This document shows positions 1 through 6,850 of a stretch of DNA of 6,850 bases, piece by piece. A program made the translations under genes and the position numbers. The stretch comes from Flavobacteriales bacterium UBA1995. Its GTDB lineage: Bacteria > Bacteroidota > Bacteroidia > Flavobacteriales_D > Sanyastnellaceae. The stretch spans positions 1,449 to 8,298 of the forward strand of contig DDCX01000045.1 in NCBI GenBank assembly GCA_002336475.1. The letters are read 5' to 3'. How positions within the stretch are numbered: position 1 is the stretch's first letter; each line of letters starts with the position of its first letter. The notes below the pieces were generated by a model. It made no database searches. It saw nothing but the letters and a program-made list of their open reading frames with translations, and had not been told where the DNA came from.

Positions 1-482
1 CTCTGCTCAGGAACCACGACCAAGGTCTTTTGGTTCTCCAAACCCAGCTTGCCAAAGGTGCCCAAGAGCTCCTTGGTTTTTGGGGCTTCCATAGCCAGAC
101 CTTTGACCACTCGGATTCCACCGTCCTCCTTGGCTTTGTATGCCAGGGCGCTCTTGCGGGCGAGCTTGGTCACCTTCTTGTTCAGCTTGATGTCGTACTT
201 GCGGGGGCGGGGACCAAAGACATTACCACCACCAACAAAGAGGGGGTTCTTGATCGATCCAGCACGCGCACCACCGGTACCCTTTTGCTTCTTGATCTTC
301 TTGGTTGAGCCCTGAATTTCAGCGCGCTCTTTGGTCTTGTGCGTTCCCTGACGCTGGGCAGCGAGATAACGCTTGACGTCTAAGTAGATCGCGTGATCGT
401 TGGGCTCAATAGCGAAGACGTCGTCGCTGAGGTCAGCTTTCGAGGTCTTCTTGCCTTCGAGGTTGTATACGTCGACTTTCAT
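1..482 (-). CDS. rplD: 50S ribosomal protein L4 (C-terminus cut by window edge)
   Basis: L4 (uL4) binds 23S rRNA and sends a long loop into the peptide exit tunnel. The visible 160 residues begin MKVDVYNLEGKK. The tunnel loop, roughly residues 60-95, carries the family pattern QKGTGGARAGSIKNP followed by GGGNVFGPRPR. Lys67 lines up with E. coli Lys63, a position linked to macrolide resistance, and is unchanged. Where E. coli has Arg67 this protein has Gly71. The reading frame runs off position 1; by comparison with family members of about 205-210 residues, around 45-50 residues are missing. The start lies four bases after the rplC stop, and an AAGGA seven bases upstream supports it. In E. coli L4 also represses the S10 operon through a leader before rpsJ; no room for such a leader exists here. 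Identification is firm. Confidence 0.97.
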   Translation of the reverse strand, partial: MKVDVYNLEGKKTSKADLSDDVFAIEPNDHAIYLDVKRYLAAQRQGTHKTKERAEIQGSTKKIKKQKGTGGARAGSIKNPLFVGGGNVFGPRPRKYDIKLNKKVTKLARKSALAYKAKEDGGIRVVKGLAMEAPKTKELLGTFGKLGLENQKTLVVVPEQ

Positions 483-486
483 GACT

Positions 487-1116
487 TTATCCTTGCGGCT
501 TGCGAACGATGACAGTGGCTCCCTTGTGACCAGGAACGGCACCCTTAACAACGATGAGTCCTTCTTCAGACATGATTTTCAAGACCTGAAGGTTCTCGAC
601 CGTGACCTGAACGTTGCCCATCTGACCCGCCATGCGCATGCCTTTGTAGACACGGGCGGGGGTCGATGCCGCACCAATCGATCCGGGAGCACGCATGCGA
701 TTGTGCTGACCGTGGGTCGCTTGACCCACACCAGCAAAGCCATGCCTGCGCACAACGCCTTGGAATCCGCGGCCCTTGCTGGTGCCTACGACGGAGACGA
801 ATTCGCCTTCTTCGAAAACATCCTCAAGCTTCACCTCGTCTCCGGGGTTGTAGTCCTGTCCATAGCCAGCAAACTCAGCGAGGTGCTGCTTAGCGTTGAC
901 CTGGGCCTTTTTGAAATGACCTGCCATAGCCTTTGAGGTACGGTTGTCCTTGCGGTCACCGAATCCCACCTGCACAGCGTCATAGCCGTCCTTGTCTGCG
1001 GTCTTCACCTGGGTGACCACACAGGGTCCCACTTCAAGCACAGTGCAGGGAAGGCTCTTGCCCTCCTCGCTGTACATGTTGGTCATACCAACTTTCTTTC
1101 CAATCAATCCGGGCAT
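487..1116 (-). CDS. rplC: 50S ribosomal protein L3
   Basis: L3 (uL3) is an early-assembly 23S rRNA binding protein whose central extension reaches towards the peptidyl transferase centre. The product has 209 residues, the same size as E. coli L3. It starts [12 protein letters not shown]. The L3 signature is intact at about residues 111-167: [10 protein letters not shown], then [15 protein letters not shown], then [10 protein letters not shown]. Residue 149, directly after GSIG, is Ala where E. coli has Gln150, the residue methylated by PrmB, so that modification cannot occur here. This looks usual for the phylum. The gene starts five bases after the rpsJ stop and ends four bases before rplD, which suggests translational coupling. 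The bases before the ATG show no clear Shine-Dalgarno match. Confidence 0.98.
   Translation of the reverse strand: MPGLIGKKVGMTNMYSEEGKSLPCTVLEVGPCVVTQVKTADKDGYDAVQVGFGDRKDNRTSKAMAGHFKKAQVNAKQHLAEFAGYGQDYNPGDEVKLEDVFEEGEFVSVVGTSKGRGFQGVVRRHGFAGVGQATHGQHNRMRAPGSIGAASTPARVYKGMRMAGQMGNVQVTVENLQVLKIMSEEGLIVVKGAVPGHKGATVIVRKPQG
490..494 (-). promoter_or_regulatory. Shine-Dalgarno-like site of rplD
   Basis: On the minus strand this reads AAGGA, seven bases before the rplD ATG, and lies inside the last codons of rplC. It is the only convincing Shine-Dalgarno-like match I found before any of the seven genes here. It may still be incidental, because Bacteroidota use this signal little. Confidence 0.4.
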
Positions 1117-1121
1117 ATCCG

Positions 1122-1427
1122 TCAGACTTTGATTTCAACTTCAACACCGCTCGGCAACTCGAGGCGCATCAATGCGTCGACCGTAGCGGAAGAATTGCTG
1201 TAGATGTCGAGCAAGCGCTTGTAAGCACTCAGCTCGAACTGTTCACGCGACTTCTTATTCACGTGCGGCGAGCGCAACACGGTGTAGATGCGCTGGTGCG
1301 TAGGCAGCGGAATGGGACCACTGACGACAGCGCCTGTCGACTTGACCGTCTTGACGATCTTCTCGGCGGACTTGTCGACCAGGTTGTGGTCGTAGCTCTT
1401 CAGCTTGATGCGAATCTTCTGGGCCAT
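1122..1427 (-). CDS. rpsJ: 30S ribosomal protein S10 (NusE)
   Basis: S10 (uS10) sits in the 30S head. As NusE it also pairs with NusB in transcription antitermination and links RNA polymerase-bound NusG to the ribosome. The product has 101 residues against 103 in E. coli. It starts [14 protein letters not shown]. Family hallmarks are GPIPLPT at 37-43, [13 protein letters not shown] at 53-65 and [18 protein letters not shown] near the C-terminus. It begins 12 bases after the fusA stop, with no tuf gene and no S10-type leader in between, so it is almost certainly read through from the str promoter. The 12-base gap has no evident Shine-Dalgarno sequence. Nothing unusual is seen in the protein. 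Confidence 0.98.
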   Translation of the reverse strand: MAQKIRIKLKSYDHNLVDKSAEKIVKTVKSTGAVVSGPIPLPTHQRIYTVLRSPHVNKKSREQFELSAYKRLLDIYSNSSATVDALMRLELPSGVEVEIKV

Positions 1428-1439
1428 CTGATACTCTAA

Positions 1440-3542
1440 TTACTTGCCTTGAGCTTCTGCGATTACCGCCTCGGACACGCTGTTCGGGGCTTCTGAATAG
1501 TGACTGAACGTCATGCTGCTGTCGGCGCGACCTGAAGTCAGCGTCCGCAGGTCCGTCACGTATCCAAACATTTCACTCAGTGGCACTTTTGCCTTAATGA
1601 CGGTCTTTCCACCGCGCTCGTCGGTGCCTTCGACCATGCCTCGGCGCTTGTTCAAGTCGCCAATAACATCACCCATGTTGGCTTCTGGGGTGCGAACCTC
1701 CAGGGCCATGATGGGCTCAAGAATTTTAGGATTGCAACTCTTCATGGCGTTGCGGTAAGCCATCTTGGCTGCAAGCTCGAAAGAGAGTTGGTCCGAGTCC
1801 ACTGCGTGGAATGAACCATCGAGCAACTCCACTGCCATGCTGTCCATTGGATATCCAGCGAGAACACCTGTTACCATGGCGTCCTTGAATCCCTTCTCGA
1901 CGGAAGGAACGAACTCCTTGGGGACGTTTCCGCCTTTTACAGAGTTCTTGAACACCAAACCTTCCTCCTCTGGAGTAGGTGATGGTCCAATGTTGATGAT
2001 GATGTCGGCGAACTTACCGCGACCACCTGACTGCTTTTTGTAGACCTCACGGTGACGAACTTCACCGAAGATGGCCTCCTTGTATGCTACTTGAGGCTGA
2101 CCCTGGTTGCACTCCACCTTGAACTCGCGGCGCAAGCGATCTACGAGAACGTCGAGGTGCAGCTCACCCATACCGGAGATGACGGTTTGACCGCTGTCTT
2201 CGTCTGTGTGCACGCGGAAGGTGGGATCCTCCTCAGAAAGCTTGGCGAGGCCATTGCCCAACTTGTCGATGTCTGCCTGAGACTTTGGCTCAATGGCGAT
2301 ACCGATTACTGGGTCGGGGAACGTCATGCTCTCCAACGTGATGGGGTGACCTTCTGAACACAAGGTGTCTCCTGTACGGATGTCCTTAAATCCAACTACC
2401 GCACCGATGTCGCCAGCTTCGAGCTGGTCGATGGGGTTCTGCTTGTTAGAGTGCATCTGGAAGATGCGGCTGATCCGCTCCTTTTTGTCAGAACGGGTGT
2501 TCTTCACGTAAGAGCCAGCAGGAAGGGTTCCAGAGTACGCGCGAACGAAGCACAACCGGCCAACGAAGGGATCTGTCGCAATTTTGAAAGCCAAACCAGC
2601 GAATGGCTCTTCCGGATCGCTGTGGCGAACCACCTGCTCCTCCTCATTGTCCGGGTTCATACCCACAATGTCACCAATGTCGTATGGTGAGGGGAGGTAG
2701 CGCATCACACCGTCCAGCATGGTCTGCACACCCTTGTTCTTGAATGCACTTCCGCACATCATGGGGGTGATGTCCATCGCGATGGTCGCCTTGCGGATCG
2801 CAGAAACCATCTCAGCCTCAGTGATGCTGTCGGGATCCTCGAAATACTTCTCCATCAAAGTATCGTCCTGCTCTGCCACTGCTTCGACAAGCTTTCCACG
2901 GTACTCTTCGACCACGTCGACCAAATCCGCGGGAACAGGGATTTCAGTAAACGTCATGCCCTTATCGTCTTCGTTCCAAACCATGGCCTTGCCGGTCAGC
3001 AAGTCTACCACGCCTGTGAAGTCGTCTTCTGCTCCGATGGGAACCTGAAGTGGGACAGGGTTCGCGCCCAACATCTCGCGGATCTGCTCCAAAACATTGA
3101 AGAAGTCAGCTCCTGAACGGTCCATCTTGTTGACGAAACCGATGCGGGGCACTTTGTACTTGTCTGCCAGACCCCAGTTGGTCTCTGACTGCGGCTCTAC
3201 ACCAGAAACTGCACAGAACAGACCGACAGCGCCGTCCAAAACCCGCAAGGAACGCTCCACTTCTACGGTGAAGTCCACGTGTCCAGGGGTATCAATGATG
3301 TTAATCCGGTAATCTTGATCCTCGAACTGCCAAAAACAAGTAGTAGCGGCAGATGTAATCGTGATGCCGCGCTCTTGCTCCTGCTCCATCCAGTCCATGG
3401 TGGCTGCACCATCGTGCACCTCACCAATCTTGTGAGAAATGCCGGTATAGTACAAAATACGCTCCGTCGTGGTGGTCTTGCCAGCGTCGACGTGGGCCAT
3501 AATGCCAATGTTGCGCGTGAAATTGAGGTCCCTTTTGGACAT
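1440..3542 (-). CDS. fusA: translation elongation factor G
   Basis: EF-G is the cytoplasmic GTPase that drives tRNA-mRNA translocation and, with ribosome recycling factor, splits ribosomes. I place the start at the ATG giving [19 protein letters not shown], for 700 residues, close to E. coli's 704. The frame stays open for 48 codons further upstream, but that extension is low-complexity, basic and overlaps rpsG. GTPase motifs are complete: G1 AHVDAGKT at 16-23, G2 around RGITIT at 58-63, G3 DTPGH at 84-88 with the catalytic His88, G4 NKMD at 138-141, and G5 GSAFK at 264-268. Domain IV has SGGRGKF near 505 and the DGSFH loop, whose His579 matches the E. coli tip His583. It looks like the canonical translocase rather than an EF-G2 paralogue, which its place in the str operon supports. 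Confidence 0.98.
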   Translation of the reverse strand: MSKRDLNFTRNIGIMAHVDAGKTTTTERILYYTGISHKIGEVHDGAATMDWMEQEQERGITITSAATTCFWQFEDQDYRINIIDTPGHVDFTVEVERSLRVLDGAVGLFCAVSGVEPQSETNWGLADKYKVPRIGFVNKMDRSGADFFNVLEQIREMLGANPVPLQVPIGAEDDFTGVVDLLTGKAMVWNEDDKGMTFTEIPVPADLVDVVEEYRGKLVEAVAEQDDTLMEKYFEDPDSITEAEMVSAIRKATIAMDITPMMCGSAFKNKGVQTMLDGVMRYLPSPYDIGDIVGMNPDNEEEQVVRHSDPEEPFAGLAFKIATDPFVGRLCFVRAYSGTLPAGSYVKNTRSDKKERISRIFQMHSNKQNPIDQLEAGDIGAVVGFKDIRTGDTLCSEGHPITLESMTFPDPVIGIAIEPKSQADIDKLGNGLAKLSEEDPTFRVHTDEDSGQTVISGMGELHLDVLVDRLRREFKVECNQGQPQVAYKEAIFGEVRHREVYKKQSGGRGKFADIIINIGPSPTPEEEGLVFKNSVKGGNVPKEFVPSVEKGFKDAMVTGVLAGYPMDSMAVELLDGSFHAVDSDQLSFELAAKMAYRNAMKSCNPKILEPIMALEVRTPEANMGDVIGDLNKRRGMVEGTDERGGKTVIKAKVPLSEMFGYVTDLRTLTSGRADSSMTFSHYSEAPNSVSEAVIAEAQGK

Positions 3543-3573
3543 GATTTCGGAGGTGGTGTGGTGGTGGGTCGGG

Positions 3574-4041
3574 TCAGAAACGGAAGTGGGAGAACGCCTT
3601 GTTCGCCTCAGCCATCCGGTGGGTGTCTTCTTTCTTTTTGAAAGTGGCCCCCTCTCCTTTGTTGGCTGCAATGATCTCGGCCGCAAGGCGGTCTGCCATT
3701 GTCTTTTCGTTGCGAAGTCGTGCGTAGCTGATGATCCACTTCACGGCCATGCTGCGCTTGCGGCTGTCACGGATGGGATGGGGAATCTGGAAGGTCGCTC
3801 CACCAACACGGCGGCTGCGCACCTCTACATTGGGAGTAACAGCGTCAACAGCTGTCTTCCATTGCTCCAGGCCTTCTTCTCCTGTGCGCTCAGTGACTTT
3901 GTCAATGGCGGTATAGAAGATGTCAAAGGCAGTGCTCTTCTTGCCTTGGAGCATGAGATTGTTCACGAAATACGTTACGTCAGTATCGTTGAACCTCGGA
4001 TCCGGGATCAGCGGATGCTTTTTTGCTTGTCTACGGCGCAT
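3574..4041 (-). CDS. rpsG: 30S ribosomal protein S7
   Basis: S7 (uS7) nucleates assembly of the 30S head by binding the 3' major domain of 16S rRNA, and it contacts E-site tRNA. The product has 155 residues, typical for the family. It starts [17 protein letters not shown]. Conserved blocks are [11 protein letters not shown] near 28, [16 protein letters not shown] near 72 and [16 protein letters not shown] near the C-terminus. The [12 protein letters not shown] stretch and the final AFSHFRF resemble Bacteroidota homologues. It begins six bases after the rpsL stop and ends 31 bases before fusA. In E. coli S7 represses its own operon through the rpsL-rpsG spacer; six bases is too short for that structure, so any autoregulation would need another site. 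Confidence 0.98.
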   Translation of the reverse strand: MRRRQAKKHPLIPDPRFNDTDVTYFVNNLMLQGKKSTAFDIFYTAIDKVTERTGEEGLEQWKTAVDAVTPNVEVRSRRVGGATFQIPHPIRDSRKRSMAVKWIISYARLRNEKTMADRLAAEIIAANKGEGATFKKKEDTHRMAEANKAFSHFRF

Positions 4042-4047
4042 GGCAGA

Positions 4048-4422
4048 TTACTTCTTAGGTCGCTTGGTTCCGTACTTGGAGCGGCGCTGGTTGCGGCCTT
4101 CTACTCCTGCCGTGTCCAAGGCACCACGTACAATGTGATAGCGAACACCCGGCAAGTCTTTCACACGTCCTCCCCGAACCAGCACAATGCTGTGCTCTTG
4201 GAGGTTGTGGCCTTCTCCACCGATATAGGCATTGACCTCATTACCGTTGGTGAGGCGCACACGGGCAACCTTACGCATTGCGGAATTCGGCTTCTTTGGC
4301 GTGGTCGTATAAACCCTGACGCACACGCCCCTCCGTTGGGGACATGAGTCGAGCGCTGCGGACTTAGAGGTATACACCTTGTCCGTACGGCCTTTGCGGA
4401 TCAACTGTTGGATCGTCGGCAT
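4048..4422 (-). CDS. rpsL: 30S ribosomal protein S12
   Basis: S12 (uS12) lies at the 30S decoding centre and influences accuracy. The product has 124 residues, matching E. coli's length including Met. It starts [15 protein letters not shown] and carries [31 protein letters not shown] and [11 protein letters not shown]. The classical streptomycin-resistance positions are the sensitive residues: Lys43, Lys88 and Pro91. Asp89, the residue methylthiolated by RimO in E. coli, is present. It is the first gene of the minus-strand operon. Its promoter is proposed at 4494-4524, giving a leader of about 65 bases. The start is fixed by homology; the bases before it (AACAAGCA) are A-rich and lack a Shine-Dalgarno sequence. 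Confidence 0.98.
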   Translation of the reverse strand: MPTIQQLIRKGRTDKVYTSKSAALDSCPQRRGVCVRVYTTTPKKPNSAMRKVARVRLTNGNEVNAYIGGEGHNLQEHSIVLVRGGRVKDLPGVRYHIVRGALDTAGVEGRNQRRSKYGTKRPKK

Positions 4423-4471
4423 TGCTTGTTAATGGCGTCGTTTTCAATCATTCAGGGACAAATAGCCCGCT

Positions 4472-4491
4472 GCCCCATTTTTCAACGGGGC
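4472..4491 (-). promoter_or_regulatory. GAAA-tetraloop hairpin at the 5' end of the rpsL leader
   Basis: On the minus strand this is an eight-base-pair stem with one G-U wobble: GCCCCGTT pairs with AATGGGGC around a GAAA loop at 4483-4480. It begins at or within a few bases of the predicted transcription start. No U-run follows, so it does not look like a terminator. It could protect the 5' end of a highly expressed mRNA or be a protein binding site. The fold is seen directly; the role is inference. Confidence 0.6.
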
Positions 4492-4493
4492 TG

Positions 4494-4524
4494 CAAAACT
4501 ACGGGAAATGCCGGGAATTCCAAC
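4494..4524 (-). promoter_or_regulatory. predicted Bacteroidota-type promoter of the str-S10 operon
   Basis: Read on the minus strand, 4501-4494 is TAGTTTTG, a full match to the Bacteroidota -7 element TAnnTTTG. Positions 4524-4521 read GTTG, three of four bases of the -33 element TTTG. The spacer is 19 bases, as expected for the phylum's primary sigma factor. Transcription would begin near 4487-4490, about 65 bases before the rpsL ATG. I noticed no other TAnnTTTG on this strand, so this one promoter may drive all six genes. Confidence 0.72.
4502..4521. repeat. imperfect 10-base tandem repeat in the rpsL promoter spacer
   Basis: The plus strand shows CGGGAAATGC followed directly by CGGGAATTCC, identical at 8 of 10 positions and spaced one helical turn apart. 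The pair fills the spacer between the -33 and -7 boxes of the rpsL promoter. The second unit contains an eight-base palindrome, GGAATTCC, at 4514-4521. The position suits an operator, but two short units can arise by chance. Confidence 0.35.
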
Positions 4525-4591
4525 ACTCAATTGTGCAGTTCATTTCACTTCATGGCGTGGAGAGCGACAATGTGTTGGAAGCCAATCCCGC

Positions 4592-4599
4592 TACATTTG
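4592..4599 (+). promoter_or_regulatory. predicted -7 box of the helicase gene
   Basis: TACATTTG matches TAnnTTTG fully and ends only four bases before the helicase ATG. The upstream -33 element is weak: the nearest GTTG, at 4574-4577, is only 14 bases away, and the bases at the usual 19-base spacing do not match. If the box is used, transcription would begin at about 4603-4606, giving a leaderless mRNA or one with a few bases before the second ATG at 4610. Confidence 0.45.
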
Positions 4600-4603
4600 A
4601 ATA

Positions 4604-6850
4604 ATGGAGATGTTGGAAGGATTGAATGAGGCGCAAAAGGCCGCAGCAGGACAAGTAGAAGGACCCATGATGGTTGTCGCGGGAGCAGGTTCCGGAAAGA
4701 CCCGTGTATTGACGCACCGTATCGCCCACCTCATCGACCAAGGGGTGGATCCATTCTCCATCTTGTCGCTCACGTTTACGAACAAGGCGGCCCGCGAAAT
4801 GAAAGACCGCATTGGCCGCATCGTGGGGGATTCTGAAGCCCGCAACATATGGATGGGCACTTTTCACAGTGTCTTCGCCCGCATTCTGCGCATTGAAAGC
4901 GAGCGCATCAATTACCCCTCCAACTTCACCATCTACGACACGCAAGACAGCCGCAGCGTGCTCAAAGACGTCATCAAAGGGTTGGGGCTCGATGACAAAC
5001 TGTACAAGCCCAATTCCATCCACAACCGAATTTCCGGGGCCAAAAACAATTTGATTGGTCCTGCCGATTACGCGCAGAACCCCGACATCACCGGAGAAGA
5101 TCACCAAGCAGGCCGGCCGAGGATCGCAGAAGTCTATGCCGGCTATGATTCGCGGCTCAAGCGCTCAGGAGCGATGGACTTCGATGACCTCCTGTTCAAG
5201 ACCAATGTTCTTCTTCGGGATTTTCCCGATCTCCTGCACAAGTACCAGCAGAAGTTTGGCTTCATCCTGGTCGACGAGTACCAAGACACCAACTTCGCCC
5301 AATACATGATCATCCGCCAGCTTGGCGCAGCGCGGGAAAACGTTTGTGTGGTGGGTGACGATGCGCAGAGCATCTACAGCTTTCGGGGGGCCAACATCCA
5401 GAATATTCTCAATTTTAAAAGGGACTATCCCGATTGCGTGGTCTACAAACTTGAGCAGAACTACCGCAGCACCAAAAACATTGTCGAAGCGGCCAACACC
5501 GTCATTGCCAAAAACCAAGACCAAATCCAAAAGGACGTTTGGACCGGCAACGACGAAGGCGACAAAATCGATGTGCACCGCGCACTGAGCGACAACGACG
5601 AGGGCAGTTTCGTCGCCGACGCCATCATGACGACCCGCACCCGAGAGCAGGCCGACAACAAAGATTTCGCCATCCTCTACCGCACCAATGCTCAGTCGCG
5701 CGCCTTTGAGGAACAGCTTCGGAAACGAAACGTGCCCTACCGCATCTATGGCGGCCTGAGTTTCTATCAGCGCAAGGAAATCAAAGACCTCATCTCCTAT
5801 TTCAGATTGGTGGCCAACCCCACCGACGACGAAGGCTTCAAGCGCGTGGTCAATTATCCGGCCCGTGGCATTGGAAAAACATCCATGGACCGCCTGACGG
5901 TTGCTGCGTCCAATCACGATTGCGCGTTGTGGGAGGTGGTGAGTAACCCTTTGCGCAAACCTGACGATCTCAAGGGTGCCGCTTGGGGCAAACTCCAAGA
6001 CTTCGCCACGATGATTGAAGGCTTTGCGACAAAGTTGGAAACGGCCACTGCTTTTGACCTCGGCCACCACATTGCCCAGCACACTGGATTGCTGCGGGAC
6101 TTGCACAAGGACAAAACACCCGAAGGTGTGGCCCGCTATGAAAACGTGGAGGAATTGCTCGCGGGAATGAAGGAGTTCTCAGACCAAGTGGATCCCGCCA
6201 ATCCGGACGCTGTGAACACCATGGCCGATTTCCTCGTGGACGTTGCGCTGCTGACCGATGCTGACCAAGACGATGGCGACGACAACAAAGTCTCTATGAT
6301 GACCATCCATGCTGCCAAAGGTTTGGAGTTCCCCCACGTCTACATCGTAGGACTTGAAGAGAACCTTTTTCCCAGCCAGATGGCTTTGAATACCCGCGAG
6401 GAGCTCGAGGAGGAACGGCGGCTTTTTTATGTGGCCCTCACCCGGGCCGAAAAGAAAGCGACCCTGAGTTATGCCATTACGCGCTACCGCTGGGGTCAAC
6501 TCCAACAGAATGAGCCGTCACGCTTCATAGAAGAGGTGGATGAGCGCTACTTGAACCTGCCCAAGGTGGATGCCCGTCGTTCTGAGCCCTTTGACTTCAA
6601 TTCGGCCCGCAACTCCTTTTACAAACCCATGCCATCTGGACGCAAACCCGCATCCAGCGCCCCTGCCGCAAGCACCCCTCCTCGGCCCGGCATGCGCAAA
6701 GTCAAAGATGGCGGTCCCGCTGCACCTCCTTCCGCGGACACGGGTGAAATCCAACCCGGAACCGAGGTTAAACACGTCCGATTTGGCAAGGGCAAAGTGC
6801 TCAAGCTGGAAGGAAATGCCCCCAATGTCAAGGCCACCGTCTTCTTCCCT
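4604..6850 (+). CDS. uvrD: UvrD/PcrA-family ATP-dependent DNA helicase (C-terminus cut by window edge)
   Basis: This is a superfamily 1A 3'-5' DNA helicase, expected to act in excision and mismatch repair and in clearing replication or transcription roadblocks. The frame is open for 749 codons with no stop. Motifs in order: Q motif LNEAQKAA at 7-14, Walker A AGAGSGKT at 26-33, Ia TFTNKAAREM at 57-66, Ib GTFHS at 85-89, II VDEYQDT at 223-229, III VVGDDAQSIYSFRG at 249-262, IV LEQNYRST at 283-290, GGLSFYQRKEIKD at 383-395, V TIHAAKGLEF at 567-576, and VI EEERRLFYVALTRAEKKA at 602-619. A Pro/Ala/Ser-rich linker (about 678-715) leads into the Tudor-like RNA polymerase-interaction domain, seen as GTEVKHVRFGKGKVLKLEG at 719-737. 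About 20-30 residues seem to be missing. An in-frame TGA at 4598 makes 4604 the first possible ATG; 4610 is an alternative. The family does not cleanly separate PcrA from UvrD. Confidence 0.96.
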   Translation, partial: MEMLEGLNEAQKAAAGQVEGPMMVVAGAGSGKTRVLTHRIAHLIDQGVDPFSILSLTFTNKAAREMKDRIGRIVGDSEARNIWMGTFHSVFARILRIESERINYPSNFTIYDTQDSRSVLKDVIKGLGLDDKLYKPNSIHNRISGAKNNLIGPADYAQNPDITGEDHQAGRPRIAEVYAGYDSRLKRSGAMDFDDLLFKTNVLLRDFPDLLHKYQQKFGFILVDEYQDTNFAQYMIIRQLGAARENVCVVGDDAQSIYSFRGANIQNILNFKRDYPDCVVYKLEQNYRSTKNIVEAANTVIAKNQDQIQKDVWTGNDEGDKIDVHRALSDNDEGSFVADAIMTTRTREQADNKDFAILYRTNAQSRAFEEQLRKRNVPYRIYGGLSFYQRKEIKDLISYFRLVANPTDDEGFKRVVNYPARGIGKTSMDRLTVAASNHDCALWEVVSNPLRKPDDLKGAAWGKLQDFATMIEGFATKLETATAFDLGHHIAQHTGLLRDLHKDKTPEGVARYENVEELLAGMKEFSDQVDPANPDAVNTMADFLVDVALLTDADQDDGDDNKVSMMTIHAAKGLEFPHVYIVGLEENLFPSQMALNTREELEEERRLFYVALTRAEKKATLSYAITRYRWGQLQQNEPSRFIEEVDERYLNLPKVDARRSEPFDFNSARNSFYKPMPSGRKPASSAPAASTPPRPGMRKVKDGGPAAPPSADTGEIQPGTEVKHVRFGKGKVLKLEGNAPNVKATVFFP

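Larger units (their letters stand above)
4423..4603. other. divergent intergenic region between rpsL and the helicase gene
   Basis: This 181-base stretch is the only sizeable non-coding DNA in the window. It holds the rpsL leader and hairpin (4423-4491), the rpsL promoter with its spacer repeat (4494-4524), about 50 bases without a recognised signal (4525-4573), and the proposed helicase promoter (4574-4599). I see no tRNA, terminator or inserted element in it. Confidence 0.8.

Noticed and set aside
400..936. 178-codon plus-strand open frame opposite rplC and rplD
   Set aside because: It is a shadow of two well-supported ribosomal protein genes.
3543..3686. 48-codon N-terminal extension of EF-G from an upstream ATG at 3686
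   Set aside because: It overlaps the rpsG 3' end, is basic and low in complexity, and EF-G homologues start at the equivalent of the ATG at 3542.
3469..4347. 292-codon plus-strand open frame opposite rpsL, rpsG and the 5' end of fusA
   Set aside because: It is antisense to three clearly identified, highly conserved genes and has no recognisable domain or start signal.
4472..4491. Reading the leader hairpin as an intrinsic terminator
   Set aside because: No T-run follows the stem in the transcription direction of rpsL, and no gene ends beside it on either strand.
4550..5107. 185-codon minus-strand open frame overlapping the helicase start and the intergenic region
   Set aside because: It is antisense to helicase motifs Q to Ib. 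Only a short part lies in the spacer, and its sequence shows no known family.
5165..6106. 313-codon open frame on the minus strand inside the helicase gene
   Set aside because: It lies wholly antisense to conserved helicase motifs II to IV and beyond. Its translation resembles no family I know, and such shadows are common opposite GC-rich coding sequence.
1..6850. A novel defence, mobile or biosynthetic system
   Set aside because: All coding space is filled by six translation genes and one repair helicase, all well-known families. I saw no repeats, integrase, transposase or atypical genes.

Overview
The window is a core-genome segment of a bacterium, most likely a member of the Bacteroidota (Flavobacteriia or a related class). 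Three points support this. The str operon (rpsL-rpsG-fusA) runs straight into the S10 operon (rpsJ-rplC-rplD) with no tuf gene between them. The protein signatures look Bacteroidota-like, for example S7 ending in AFSHFRF and L3 with GSIGAASTP. The divergent intergenic region carries matches to the Bacteroidota promoter element TAnnTTTG, while clear Shine-Dalgarno sequences are nearly absent. Base composition looks moderately GC-rich for the phylum. I cannot name a genus.

Minus strand, 4422 down to 1: rpsL (S12), rpsG (S7), fusA (EF-G), rpsJ (S10), rplC (L3) and rplD (L4, cut by the window edge). They are packed with gaps of 6, 31, 12, 5 and 4 bases and look like one long transcript. It would start at a promoter near 4494-4524, and the first bases of its mRNA could fold into a GAAA-capped hairpin. 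Together these genes supply 30S and 50S proteins and the translocation GTPase.

Positions 4423-4603 form a 181-base divergent regulatory region. It holds the rpsL promoter, an imperfect 10-base tandem repeat between that promoter's two boxes, the leader hairpin, and a separate TAnnTTTG box just upstream of the helicase gene.

Plus strand, 4604 to the window end: a UvrD/PcrA-type superfamily 1A DNA helicase, open for 749 codons without a stop and carrying every expected helicase motif. It is cut inside its C-terminal Tudor-like domain, probably a few tens of residues from its end.

I see no mobile element, CRISPR array, tRNA, rRNA or defence cassette, and no sign of an undescribed multi-gene system. 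The points worth a second look are regulatory and lie mainly in the 181-base divergent spacer.
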